A stretch of 64,000 nt of DNA from Salinisphaera sp049568105 (GTDB lineage Bacteria; Pseudomonadota; Gammaproteobacteria; Nevskiales; Salinisphaeraceae). The notes beneath the pieces are model-generated. The model saw only the letters and a program-made list of their open reading frames with translations, did not search any database and was not told the DNA's origin. Location: contig NZ_CP145335.1 of assembly GCF_049568105.1 (NCBI RefSeq), forward strand, positions 372,001 to 436,000, read 5' to 3'. Shown piece by piece: positions 24,948 through 33,539 of the stretch (its first letter is position 1; each line of letters opens with the position of its first letter). The position numbers were made by a program, and so were the translations under genes.

Positions 24948-25376
24948 ATGCAGCTGACCACCCACACCGATTACTCACTACGCCTGCTGATGTATCTGGC
25001 CGTTCGCGATGACGCACAGCCGGCGCATATCGGCGATGCCGCTGCGAGTTACGGTATTTCGTCACACCATATGGCCAAGGTGGCCCAGACCCTGGTGCAG
25101 CTGGGCTATATTCACAGTTATCGTGGCCGGGGCGGCGGCGTGGCGCTGGCGGTGCCGCCGGCGCGGATCAACATCGGCGCGCTGGTGCGCCAGACCGAAA
25201 ACCTGCAACTGCTGGAGTGTTTCGGGCCGGATTCATGCTGCCCGATCAACCCGGTCTGCCACCTCAAGCGCACCCTGGGCCAGGCCCAGCAGGCTTTTCT
25301 GGGCGTGCTCGACGAGTACACTCTGGACCAGGTGGTGGCCAACAAGCAGGCGCTGCAGGCTCGTCTGGCCTGCTGA
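24948..25376 (+). CDS. nsrR: NsrR, nitric oxide-sensing Rrf2-family repressor
   Basis: This 142-residue repressor carries an NO-sensitive iron-sulfur cluster. The winged helix (1-75) opens MQLTTHTDYSLRLLMYLA and includes the recognition region SSHHMAKVAQTL and the wing YRGRGGGVALA. The cluster ligands are Cys91, Cys97 or Cys98, and Cys104, in ECFGPDSCCPINPVC; the double Cys is unusual. The pairing with divergent hmp is classical for NsrR and separates it from IscR-like members. Loss of the cluster with NO would release hmp. Confidence 0.94.
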   Translation: MQLTTHTDYSLRLLMYLAVRDDAQPAHIGDAAASYGISSHHMAKVAQTLVQLGYIHSYRGRGGGVALAVPPARINIGALVRQTENLQLLECFGPDSCCPINPVCHLKRTLGQAQQAFLGVLDEYTLDQVVANKQALQARLAC

Positions 25377-25386
25377 GCACGGCCAT

Positions 25387-25418
25387 AAAAAAGCCCGGCA
25401 CGCCAGAGTGCGCCGGGC
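25387..25418 (-). terminator. Terminator of the SDR gene (also faces nsrR)
   Basis: GCCCGGC (25393-25399) pairs with GCCGGGC (25412-25418), with six A at 25387-25392, that is a T-run on the minus strand. It ends the minus-strand dehydrogenase transcript and may also serve nsrR. Confidence 0.8.
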
Positions 25419-25446
25419 CGGATGACCGGGATACGATCGCCTGCAA

Positions 25447-26217
25447 TCAGGTCTGGGGAGGCTGTCCGTTGGAGGCCATCAGGCCGCCGTCCACCGGCAG
25501 ATTCACGCCGTTGACGAAACGCGCTTCATAGCTGGCTAGAAACGCCACGACATCGGCGACTTCTTCGGGCTCGGCACCGCGGCCGAGCGGGATGCGCTCC
25601 TGGAACTTGGGGTAAACCGCCTCGTCCTCGAAGTTCGCACCGCCCATCTCGGTTCGGGTGAGGCCGGGGCAGACGGCGTTGACGCGTACGCCGTCGCGGC
25701 CATGATCGAGCGCCAGGGCCCGGGTGAAGTTCGCTACCGCAGCCTTGCTCGCGTTGTAGACGCTCATGCCCCAGTCGCCGCCGAGGGCCGATACCGAGGA
25801 GGTGTTGACAATATTGCCGCCGCGCGCAATCAGATGCGGCAGGGCCGCCCGGCAGCAATAGAATACGCCGTCGGCGTTGATCGCCATGACCTGACGCCAG
25901 GTGGCGTCGTCGGTGTCGGGAATACGCCCCTGGGTCGCCACCCCGGCGTTATTGAACAAGACGTCGAGGCCGCCGAAGCGCGAAACCACGTCCTCGACCA
26001 GGGCGTTGGCTTCGTCGGCCTTGGATACATCCGCCGGCCGGATCATGACTCGCTCCGGATCGGGCAGGTCGGCGGCCACGCGGTCGAGCTTGTCCCGGGT
26101 CCGGCCGACGAGCACCACGTTGGCGCCTTCGCGAGCGAAGCGCCGTGCGCTGGCGGCGCCGATGCCCGAGCCGGCGCCAGTGATCAATACAGTCTGGTCA
26201 GCAAAACGTTCTGTCAT
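25447..26217 (-). CDS. SDR-family NAD(P)-dependent oxidoreductase
   Basis: This classical short-chain dehydrogenase has 256 residues. The cofactor loop is TGAGSGIGAAS (about 13-23), NNAG near 92, the catalytic Ser in NTSSVSALGG and YNASK near 157. The end VNLPVDGGLMASNGQ is typical of FabG/glucose-dehydrogenase-like members. I start at MTERFADQTVLITG (26217), which follows AAGGGACCCC; the longer frame lies in the upstream terminator hairpin. The substrate cannot be inferred. It is downstream of the betaine synthase gene but separated by a strong terminator. Confidence 0.88.
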   Translation of the reverse strand: MTERFADQTVLITGAGSGIGAASARRFAREGANVVLVGRTRDKLDRVAADLPDPERVMIRPADVSKADEANALVEDVVSRFGGLDVLFNNAGVATQGRIPDTDDATWRQVMAINADGVFYCCRAALPHLIARGGNIVNTSSVSALGGDWGMSVYNASKAAVANFTRALALDHGRDGVRVNAVCPGLTRTEMGGANFEDEAVYPKFQERIPLGRGAEPEEVADVVAFLASYEARFVNGVNLPVDGGLMASNGQPPQT

Positions 26218-26229
26218 GGGGTCCCTTAC

Positions 26230-26266
26230 AAAAGAAGACGCCGGCCGCATACCGGCCGGCGTCTTC
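26230..26266 (-). terminator. Strong terminator after the betaine synthase gene, just upstream of the SDR start
   Basis: A 13-base perfect stem, GAAGACGCCGGCC at 26234-26246 with GGCCGGCGTCTTC at 26254-26266, followed on the minus strand by TTTTGT. It lies only about 13 bases before the SDR start codon. Confidence 0.85.
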
Positions 26267-26330
26267 GAAGCAATGGCTGGACTATGACAAGTCGCCGATC
26301 ACAGCCCAACCCGGGCAACTACGGACTGAC

Positions 26331-28028
26331 CTATTTCTCGAACACCATAATGCCCCAGGCCAGATGGCCGGCGTTGCCGGCATCGACCCAGTGCTGCAGA
26401 CCTTTTTTCATATTGGCGATATAGGTCTGGGAGATATGGCCGTCGAGTTCGGCCTCGCGGGCCGCCAGCTCACGCTTGATACCGCCATAGTGGCGCGGCA
26501 CCTGCTGCGTGTGGTCCTCAAAGACGCGTTCGGTGAGGCCGCGCCGGGTCAGTTCCTTGCGGTAGAAACCGGGCGAACCCATGGTCTCGAGCTGGATCCG
26601 GTCCAGTACCGGCTGCAACACGTCGGACGGGCAGCCGTCGGCCATCATTGGGTCGGTGAACACGAACAGCCCGCCGGGTTTAAGCACCCGAACCGCCTCG
26701 TCGAGCACCCGTGTGCGGTTGCCGGAATGCAGGATCGCATCCTGCGACCAGACCACGTCGAAGCTCGCATCGGCATAAGGGATGTTTTCGAAATCGCCGT
26801 CGACGATATCGACCCGGTCGTCCAGGCCGCGTTCGGCGGTCTGGCGACGAGCGCGCTGGTTCTGAACCTCGGATAGGTTCAACGAGACCACGTGGGCACC
26901 GTAATGCTCGGCCAGATAACGGGCTGAGCCGCCATAGCCCCCGCCGATATCGAGCACCTTGGCCTGAGCGCCGAGCTGGTCGGCCGCCAGTTCGCCCATG
27001 CGGGCGACCGTGCGGTGGCTGGCGCCCAGCACTGGCTCGTCATCGGACTGATAAAGCCCGATATGGATATCTTCGCCGCCCCAGAGCCGCGAATAAAAAT
27101 TGTCGGCGTCGTCGCTGTTGTAATAATTCTGAGCCGTCTTGACCGCCGGAGAATAGCCGCTGTCGTCCTTGGCGGCTTCGCCTTCTTCATCCGCGTCTTC
27201 GAGCAGATAGCTCTTCTCGGCGACATTGATGAAAAAGTCCGGATCTTGTTCGCGATAGCTGGACTGGAAATCGCCGTAGGTCGTGACCTTCTGGAAGCCC
27301 ACCTGGTGCATCAGGTCGTGCACGTACGACTTACGCAGCGGAAACATATTCAGGTGATAGACCGAGCCGTCATCCGAGAACTGATAACGGAACCGGGCCA
27401 GGCCCTCGTCGATATGCTCCGGCTCGGCGGTCACACCGTCGCCGCAGTAATAATACTTGTGGCTGGGGCCGCCGGACTTGCCATCCAACAGCGCATCGTA
27501 GTTGCGCTGGTCAAGGATGAGAATGCCGTCGTGCTTGAGCATCGAGTAGAACTCGGCCAGCGCACGGCGGCGATCATGTTCGTTGAAAATATGGGTAAAG
27601 GAGTTACCCAGGCAGATGATCGCATCGTAGCGACCGACCATATCCCGAGTCAGCCAACGCCAGTCCGTATGCACGGTCTTGAGGATGAAGCCGCGATCAC
27701 GGGCGTTGTCGAAGGCCTTGGAGAGCATCTGCGGGCTGCCATCGACGCTGGCGACTTCGAAGCCGGCGCGTAACAGCTGGACCGAATGGAAACCGGTGCC
27801 ACAGGCTGCATCGATGACGGTCTTGCAGCCGTATCGTTTGAGAACGTCGATGAAAAAGCTGCCTTCGCTGGCAGCACGTCCATCCCAGTCGATCAGATCG
27901 TCCCAGCGTTCCACGAAATCGTGGACGTATTCGTGCTGGTAGTGATCGGTTTCGCGGATTTCGGTAGGCGCATCGCCGAAATCCTGCTCGCGTTGAAACA
28001 TCGGGTCTGCGGTCGGATCGCTACTCAT
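26331..28028 (-). CDS. Fused glycine/sarcosine and dimethylglycine N-methyltransferase (betaine synthase)
   Basis: This bifunctional cytosolic enzyme makes the osmolyte glycine betaine from glycine by three SAM-dependent methylations. The GSMT domain (about 1-275) has the SAM motif VIDAACGTGF at 71-80. An acidic linker (DADEEGEAAKDD, 278-289) joins it to an SDMT domain (295-565) with VLDIGGGYGG at 358-367 and VVWSQDAILHSGNR. Separate GSMT and SDMT genes are known in Halorhodospira; the fused form is known in Actinopolyspora. The start at 28028 follows AAAAGGACATGCGT. It stands alone, divergent from the DNA ligase. Many acidic residues suit a salty cytoplasm. Betaine uptake genes lie at 38372 and 40241. 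Confidence 0.93.
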   Translation of the reverse strand: MSSDPTADPMFQREQDFGDAPTEIRETDHYQHEYVHDFVERWDDLIDWDGRAASEGSFFIDVLKRYGCKTVIDAACGTGFHSVQLLRAGFEVASVDGSPQMLSKAFDNARDRGFILKTVHTDWRWLTRDMVGRYDAIICLGNSFTHIFNEHDRRRALAEFYSMLKHDGILILDQRNYDALLDGKSGGPSHKYYYCGDGVTAEPEHIDEGLARFRYQFSDDGSVYHLNMFPLRKSYVHDLMHQVGFQKVTTYGDFQSSYREQDPDFFINVAEKSYLLEDADEEGEAAKDDSGYSPAVKTAQNYYNSDDADNFYSRLWGGEDIHIGLYQSDDEPVLGASHRTVARMGELAADQLGAQAKVLDIGGGYGGSARYLAEHYGAHVVSLNLSEVQNQRARRQTAERGLDDRVDIVDGDFENIPYADASFDVVWSQDAILHSGNRTRVLDEAVRVLKPGGLFVFTDPMMADGCPSDVLQPVLDRIQLETMGSPGFYRKELTRRGLTERVFEDHTQQVPRHYGGIKRELAAREAELDGHISQTYIANMKKGLQHWVDAGNAGHLAWGIMVFEK

Positions 28029-28279
28029 ACGCATGTCCTTTTGTTGCAGCCGTTCACACGCGCACGGCGCCGGCCACAAGCTCTTCAAATGGATCGCTTA
28101 CACCCTAGTCAGAGTTACGGATGAACTTCAATTCAGCTTGTGCACAAGATATGGGTTGCGACCGCTAGCCGGGCGCTGTAAGGCAGTGCGATCAAGGCCT
28201 AAGACGATCCATGTCATTTCCATGACGGTTACCGGATCGTCGCCGGATGCGCACCGATCTGCGCAAATTAGGTGAGCTA

Positions 28280-29911
28280 ATGCGCCGATTCACTGAGTTA
28301 TACATCCGACTGGACGCGACCACCGCGACCAATCCGAAAGTTGCGGCCATGCGCGACTATTTCGAAGCTGCGCCGGCAGCCGATGCGGCTTGGGCGGTGT
28401 CGTTTCTGTGTGGGCGTCGGATCAAGCGGCTGATCCCTGGCCCGCGGCTGCGCGAATGGGTGGCCGAGGCGATCGGCATGCCGATGTGGCTGGTCGAGGA
28501 AAGCTATTCGGCGGTGGGAGATTCGGCCGAGACCATGACGCTGCTGCTGGATGAAATCGAAGCCGGCAGCCAGGGGCTGGAACTTGCCCTGCACGAATGG
28601 ATCGAGGCGCGCATCCTGCCGCTGAAAAACCTCGACGTGGCCCAGCAGAAGGCCCGGCTGTTCAGTTACTGGCGGGAACTACCCACCGAGGCACGATTCA
28701 CGCTCAACAAGCTGTTGACCGGGGCGTTTCGCGTCGGCGTCTCGCGACGGCTGGTCACCCGGGCCCTGGCTGAGGTGGCCGATATCGAGCCGGCTCGGGT
28801 GGCCCATCGTCTGATGGGGCGCTGGCAGCCCACGCCGGAGTTTTTCGAGCGGTTGGTCGATCCAGCCGATCGCGGTGAAGATGCCGCTCAGCCGTATCCC
28901 TTCTTTCTGGCTTCGCCGATTGAAAATGCCTCGATCGAGGCCGTCAGCGACCTCGGTCCAGTTAGCGAATGGCAGGCCGAATGGAAATGGGACGGCATTC
29001 GGGCCCAAATCATCCGCCGTGCCGGGGAATGTCATATCTGGTCGCGCGGCGAGGATCTCATGGAAGGGCGCTTTCCCGAACTGGAGTCGGCCGCGGCAGC
29101 GCTACCTGAGGGCAGCGTGCTCGATGGCGAAATCCTGGCCTGGGTGGCCGGCGACAGTTTGCCGTTGCCCTTTGCGCGGCTGCAGCGCCGGATCGGCCGC
29201 CTCAAGCCTTCGGCCAATATGCAGGAAAAGCATCCGGTACGCTTTTTTGCCTATGATCTGATGGAAGACCGGCACCGTGATATCCGCGAGCGGCCGCTGG
29301 AAGAACGACGCCAACGTTTAACCGAGGCTTTGCAGGGGGTCGATGAGCGCATCGCGCTGTCCGATACGCTGTGCGCCGATTCCTGGGACGAGCTCAGCGC
29401 TCTGCGCCAGCGCTCCCGGGAATACGCGACCGAAGGGTTCGTGCTCAAACGGCTCGGCTCGCCGTATCGGGTCGGTCGGGTGCGCGGCGACTGGTGGAAG
29501 TGGAAGGTCGACCCGTACTCGATCGACGCCGTGCTGCTGTATGCCCAGCCGGGCTCGGGCCGGCGCTCCAACCTGCTGACCGATTATACGTTCGCGGTCT
29601 GGAGCGGCGAGGAACTGGTGCCGTTCGCCAAGGCCTATTCCGGGCTGACCGATGCCGAAATCCGCCAGGTCGATTCTTGGATCCGGAAGCACACCAAGGA
29701 ACGGTTTGGTCCGGTGCGCTCGGTCACCCCGCATCATGTATTCGAGCTGCATTTCGAGGGCATTCAGGCCTCGAATCGGCATAAATCGGGGATTGCCGTG
29801 CGTTTTCCGCGTATTGCTCGCTGGCGTACTGACAAGCCCCTGGCCGAGGCGGATACGCTGGATAACGTCAAAGCGTTGCTGCCGCCGAACGAGCAGCGCG
29901 GTATTTCGTGA
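28280..29911 (+). CDS. ATP-dependent DNA ligase of the ligase-associated damage response cluster
   Basis: This 543-residue ATP-dependent DNA ligase seals nicks in repair. It has an N-terminal DNA-binding domain (1-210, with QQKARLFSYWRELPTEARFTLNKLLTGAFRVGVS). The nucleotidyltransferase domain has the adenylated Lys at about 236 in EWKWDGIRAQ, then LDGEILAW, FFAYDLME, EGFVLKR and WWKWKVDP. An OB domain ends in VFELHFEGIQ and RFPRI. This family usually sits in a four-gene set: exonuclease, ligase, DEXH helicase and PdeM. The start at ATG 28280 (MRRFTELYIRLD) fits the family; the longer frame adds 11 residues. The exonuclease normally upstream is absent. Confidence 0.93.
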   Translation: MRRFTELYIRLDATTATNPKVAAMRDYFEAAPAADAAWAVSFLCGRRIKRLIPGPRLREWVAEAIGMPMWLVEESYSAVGDSAETMTLLLDEIEAGSQGLELALHEWIEARILPLKNLDVAQQKARLFSYWRELPTEARFTLNKLLTGAFRVGVSRRLVTRALAEVADIEPARVAHRLMGRWQPTPEFFERLVDPADRGEDAAQPYPFFLASPIENASIEAVSDLGPVSEWQAEWKWDGIRAQIIRRAGECHIWSRGEDLMEGRFPELESAAAALPEGSVLDGEILAWVAGDSLPLPFARLQRRIGRLKPSANMQEKHPVRFFAYDLMEDRHRDIRERPLEERRQRLTEALQGVDERIALSDTLCADSWDELSALRQRSREYATEGFVLKRLGSPYRVGRVRGDWWKWKVDPYSIDAVLLYAQPGSGRRSNLLTDYTFAVWSGEELVPFAKAYSGLTDAEIRQVDSWIRKHTKERFGPVRSVTPHHVFELHFEGIQASNRHKSGIAVRFPRIARWRTDKPLAEADTLDNVKALLPPNEQRGIS

Positions 29912-30125
29912 ACCGGCCCGTTCGTGTCAGTTCGCGCGAGGCCAAGGCACTGGATCCAAGCTTCGTTTGGCTTCGGCCGAAGCCCTGCAAGGGTCACAGA
30001 ATGCGCCGTCGCCGATCTCTGCCATGGGCGCCATGGGCGCCTTTGAAGCCCCGGTCACGAATGAACCAACTGGGCTTTGATGCGTCGAATGGGCTGTCGA
30101 GCCGAGCGCCTCTAGGGTCAAGATT

Positions 30126-30419
30126 ATGACGAATGAGATCGATAAAACACCGAAGCGGATTCGCTGGGCCGATATGACCTGGCGAGACTATGTCCGGATC
30201 GGTTTCGGTGTGTTCTTCTTTCTGCTTGGGCTGGCCGGGCTGGTATTGCCGATTCTTCAGGGCATTCTGTTTTTGATCGTTTCGGCGATCCTGCTGGCGC
30301 CGTATTCGCTTTGGGTACAGAAGCAGCTCGCCCGCCTGGAAGAGAAATTTCCATGGCTGTCGGAGAAGGCACGTGGCGTGGCCGCGCGCTGGAGTGGCAA
30401 GAAGCCGGCCGATGAGTGA
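30126..30419 (+). CDS. Small PGPGW-type transmembrane protein
   Basis: This is a 97-residue membrane protein. A basic N-terminus (KIDKTPKRIR-like) is followed by a hydrophobic hairpin (about 25-62, FGVFFFLLGLAGLVLPILQGILFLIVSAILLAPYS), then an amphipathic basic end (KQLARLEEKFPWLSEKARGV). This matches the putative PGPGW transmembrane family, of unknown function. Its stop overlaps the start of the DEXH helicase by eight bases, so they are co-translated. A membrane protein inside a DNA-repair cluster is unusual. Confidence 0.75.
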   Translation: MTNEIDKTPKRIRWADMTWRDYVRIGFGVFFFLLGLAGLVLPILQGILFLIVSAILLAPYSLWVQKQLARLEEKFPWLSEKARGVAARWSGKKPADE

Positions 30420-32901
30420 AGCCGTCGTCGCCCAACCGGCCCCGGTCGATGCCCGTATCGAGCGCTGGTTCGCCGAACGCGACTGGACCATCTTCGATTT
30501 CCAGCGCGACGCCTGGGCAGCCCAGCGCCGCGGCGAATCCGGTCTGATCCATGCGCCGACCGGCACCGGCAAGACGCTGGCCGCCTGGTTCGGCGCGGTC
30601 AACGACTGGCTGGCGAGCACCGACGACGAGGCTGCTACGCCCGAGCTGACCGTGCTCTGGATCACCCCGCTGCGGGCACTGGCCGCCGATACCACCCAGC
30701 ATCTGGCCGCATCGGCCACCGAGCTGGGCCTGAGCTGGACGATCGAGCGCCGTACCGGCGATACCAAGTCGCACGTCAAGGCGCGCCAGCGCAAGAAGCT
30801 GCCGAGCGCGTTGGTGACCACGCCGGAAAGCCTGAATCTGCTGCTGTCCTATGCCAATCACGCGCAGATGTTCGCCGGTCTGCAGTGTGTCGTGGTCGAC
30901 GAATGGCACGAGCTTCTGGCCACCAAGCGCGGCGTGGCCCTCGAACTGGGCCTAGCCCGGCTGCGGGCGCTCAATCCGCAGCTCCGGATTTGGGGCTTGT
31001 CAGCCACACTCGCCAATCTGGACGAAGCTGGCGATGTGCTGACCGGTGGACGAGACGTCACGCGCATTCGTGGCGTGGTGCCGTCGACCACCGAGATCAC
31101 CGCCCTTATCCCGCCGACCATCGAACGCTTCCCCTGGGCGGGGCATATGGGCACGCAGATGGTCGAGCCGGTGATCGCTGCCCTCGAGGCGGCCCAGACC
31201 ACGCTGTTTTTCACCAACACCCGCTCCCAGGCCGAGCTCTGGCACCAGGCATTGATCCGTGCTCGGCCGGCCTGGCTGGACAAGATTGCGCTGCACCACG
31301 GCTCGCTCGATCGCGAGCTGCGGGATACGGTCGAGGCAATGATCGCCGACGGCCGGCTGGCCTGTGTGGTGGCCACGTCCAGCTTGGATCTCGGCGTGGA
31401 TTTCTCGCCGGTCGATCAAGTAATCCAGGTCGGCAGCCCCAAGGGCGTGGCCCGCCTGCTGCAGCGGGCCGGGCGCTCTGGCCACCGGCCCGGCGTGCCC
31501 AGCCGGATTCTCTGCGTGCCGACCCATGCCTTCGAGCTGGTCGAGATCGCGGCCGCCCGGCGCAAGGCCGAGGCCGGCGAGCTGGAATCACGCCGGCCGC
31601 TGATCGGCGCGATCGATGTGCTGGCCCAGCATCTGGTTACGCGTGCGCTCGGCAGCACCGGCGCCGGCGGAGTAGCCGTAGACGAGCTGCTGACCGAGAT
31701 CCGAAGCAGCCATGCCTATCGTGATCTGAGTGACGAAGAATGGCAGTGGACACTGGATTTCGTGACCCGTGGTGGTGCGGCATTGTCGGCCTATCCGGAA
31801 TTCCGTCGGGTCGATCTGGTAGAGGGCAAGCTCGCGGTCACCGACAAGCGCATCGCCCGCCGGCATCGCATGACCATGGGCACGATCACCTCGGATGCCG
31901 CGATGAGCGTGCGCTGGGTCAAGGGCGGCCGGCTGGGCACGGTCGAGGAACGCTTCATTGCCCAGTTGAAGCCGGGCGACGTATTCTTGTTTTCCGGTCG
32001 GCTGCTGGAACTGGCCCGGGTCAAGGAGCTGACGGCCTACGTCAAAGCGGCCACCCGCAAGAATCGTCAGGTGCCGCGCTGGGCCGGTGGACGGATGGCG
32101 ATCTCGGGCACCTTGGCCGATGCGATTCGCGATTTGCTGGAAGCCGCTCGCGACGATCGCTACGACGAACCGGAACTGGCGGCCACCCGCGATTTGCTGG
32201 AACTACAGAAACGCTGGTCGGCGTTGCCGGCTGCTGATGAACTGCTGATCGAACACGTCAGCTCTCGCGAAGGCCGGCACTGGTTTTTCTATCCGTTCGC
32301 TGGCCGTCTGGCGCATGAAGGGCTGTCGGCACTGGTGGCCTGGCGGCTGGCACGCATGCACAAGGCCACGTTCCGGTTTTCGGTCAACGACTACGGCTTC
32401 GAACTGGTGACCCGCTCCAAGGTCGAGTTCACGGTTGCTGAGCTGCGTGCGGCCCTGTCCGAAGAGAATCTGGTCGATGATCTGTTGACCTGTCTCAATG
32501 CCTCGGAGCTGGCCAAGCATGCCTTTCGCGATATCGCACGCATCGCTGGGCTGGTGTTTCCTGGCTATCCCGGCACTTCGAAAAGCGCCCGCCAGATCCA
32601 GGCCTCCAGCGGTCTGGTCTATGACGTGCTGGTGCGCTACGACGCCGAGAATCGACTGCTTGGCCAGGCCCGCCGCGAAGTGCTGGAACGCGAACTGGAA
32701 ATAGGCCGGCTGCGCTCGGCGCTGCAGCAGATCGCGACCCAGTCGATTCGTCTGGCCGAGCCGCTGCGGCTGACGCCGCTAGGTTTCCCGCTCTGGGTCG
32801 AGCGGGTGGCCAGTCAGGTGACCGGCGAGTCCTGGCGTGATCGGGTCGAGCGGATGACTGTGCAGCTTGAGAAGGCGGCCGACAAGAAGTCGGTTCGTTG
32901 A
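30412..32901 (+). CDS. Ligase-associated DEXH-box (Lhr-like) helicase
   Basis: This superfamily 2 DNA helicase has about 829 residues. Q-motif region FDFQRDAWAAQRRGESG, Walker A HAPTGTGKT (near 45-53), DEWH in VVVDEWHELLATKRG, motif III WGLSATLAN. The helicase C domain follows, with TLFFTNTRSQAE, VVATSSLDLGVDFSPVD and LLQRAGRSGHRPG. A C-terminal Lhr-type winged-helix and beta-barrel part (from about 420) ends the protein. The start ATG 30412 overlaps the stop of the small membrane gene. The family is known from the ligase-associated DNA damage response cluster, probably acting in double-strand or cross-link repair. Confidence 0.94.
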   Translation: MSEAVVAQPAPVDARIERWFAERDWTIFDFQRDAWAAQRRGESGLIHAPTGTGKTLAAWFGAVNDWLASTDDEAATPELTVLWITPLRALAADTTQHLAASATELGLSWTIERRTGDTKSHVKARQRKKLPSALVTTPESLNLLLSYANHAQMFAGLQCVVVDEWHELLATKRGVALELGLARLRALNPQLRIWGLSATLANLDEAGDVLTGGRDVTRIRGVVPSTTEITALIPPTIERFPWAGHMGTQMVEPVIAALEAAQTTLFFTNTRSQAELWHQALIRARPAWLDKIALHHGSLDRELRDTVEAMIADGRLACVVATSSLDLGVDFSPVDQVIQVGSPKGVARLLQRAGRSGHRPGVPSRILCVPTHAFELVEIAAARRKAEAGELESRRPLIGAIDVLAQHLVTRALGSTGAGGVAVDELLTEIRSSHAYRDLSDEEWQWTLDFVTRGGAALSAYPEFRRVDLVEGKLAVTDKRIARRHRMTMGTITSDAAMSVRWVKGGRLGTVEERFIAQLKPGDVFLFSGRLLELARVKELTAYVKAATRKNRQVPRWAGGRMAISGTLADAIRDLLEAARDDRYDEPELAATRDLLELQKRWSALPAADELLIEHVSSREGRHWFFYPFAGRLAHEGLSALVAWRLARMHKATFRFSVNDYGFELVTRSKVEFTVAELRAALSEENLVDDLLTCLNASELAKHAFRDIARIAGLVFPGYPGTSKSARQIQASSGLVYDVLVRYDAENRLLGQARREVLERELEIGRLRSALQQIATQSIRLAEPLRLTPLGFPLWVERVASQVTGESWRDRVERMTVQLEKAADKKSVR

Positions 32902-33539
32902 GGCTGTTGATCGCTTGAATGATGTTTATGGATGGAATGGCGTTTTAGGGGTGTGTGTTTTGTAGTCGTACTGCAGCGCGAAACAGCCCGGCGCGGCCGG
33001 CACGTAGGTTGTTCAAAGCACTCGGGTTCAAGGCTTGGCGTATCTGATTTGAGCCACGAGGTGAGTTAGATCTCGGTTTCGCACTGCTGTGCGAGTCCCT
33101 TTATTTGCTTGCCCAAATAAAGGAACCAAACAAAAGGCACCCGACACGGCGCCGGCTAACGCCGGTGCACTCCGATGCTCACGGCCACGGGATGCGGCCA
33201 GAACTCGGGCCGCTTTGGCGGCCCTCAGACAGCTGGCCGCACCGGCGCTGTGCGCCGGACACCCGTCGCCGCTGTGCGTCTGCGTCGCCGCGTAACGGGA
33301 CAGAATACAAACCAGGCCGTCCACGGCATCGCCGGCCCGCTCTGTACTACCCCTTGGGCGTAGCGCCGAGCAGTGGAGGGCCAAGGCGAAAAGACCGCTG
33401 GTAGAAGGAAAACAAGACCTAATGATGGTGCGATACGGGCCCACTGAGCGTCGACCGTGGTTGAAAACCCAATATCCAACCCGACCCACAATCTTCAGTA
33501 CGCCCTGTTTGCAGGGCATGACCACCGAATCCGAGTCTG
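32902..33539. repeat. Intergenic repeat region with a perfect 10-bp hairpin
   Basis: These 638 bases split the repair cluster between helicase and pdeM. A perfect stem, CCTTTATTTG (33098-33107) with CAAATAAAGG (33114-33123), is followed by AACCAAACAAAAGGCACCCG. I recognise this layout from a class of intergenic elements common in proteobacterial genomes and often misannotated as hypothetical proteins. Several ORFs cross it on both strands but none looks like a protein. Family membership is from memory and needs a search. Confidence 0.5.
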
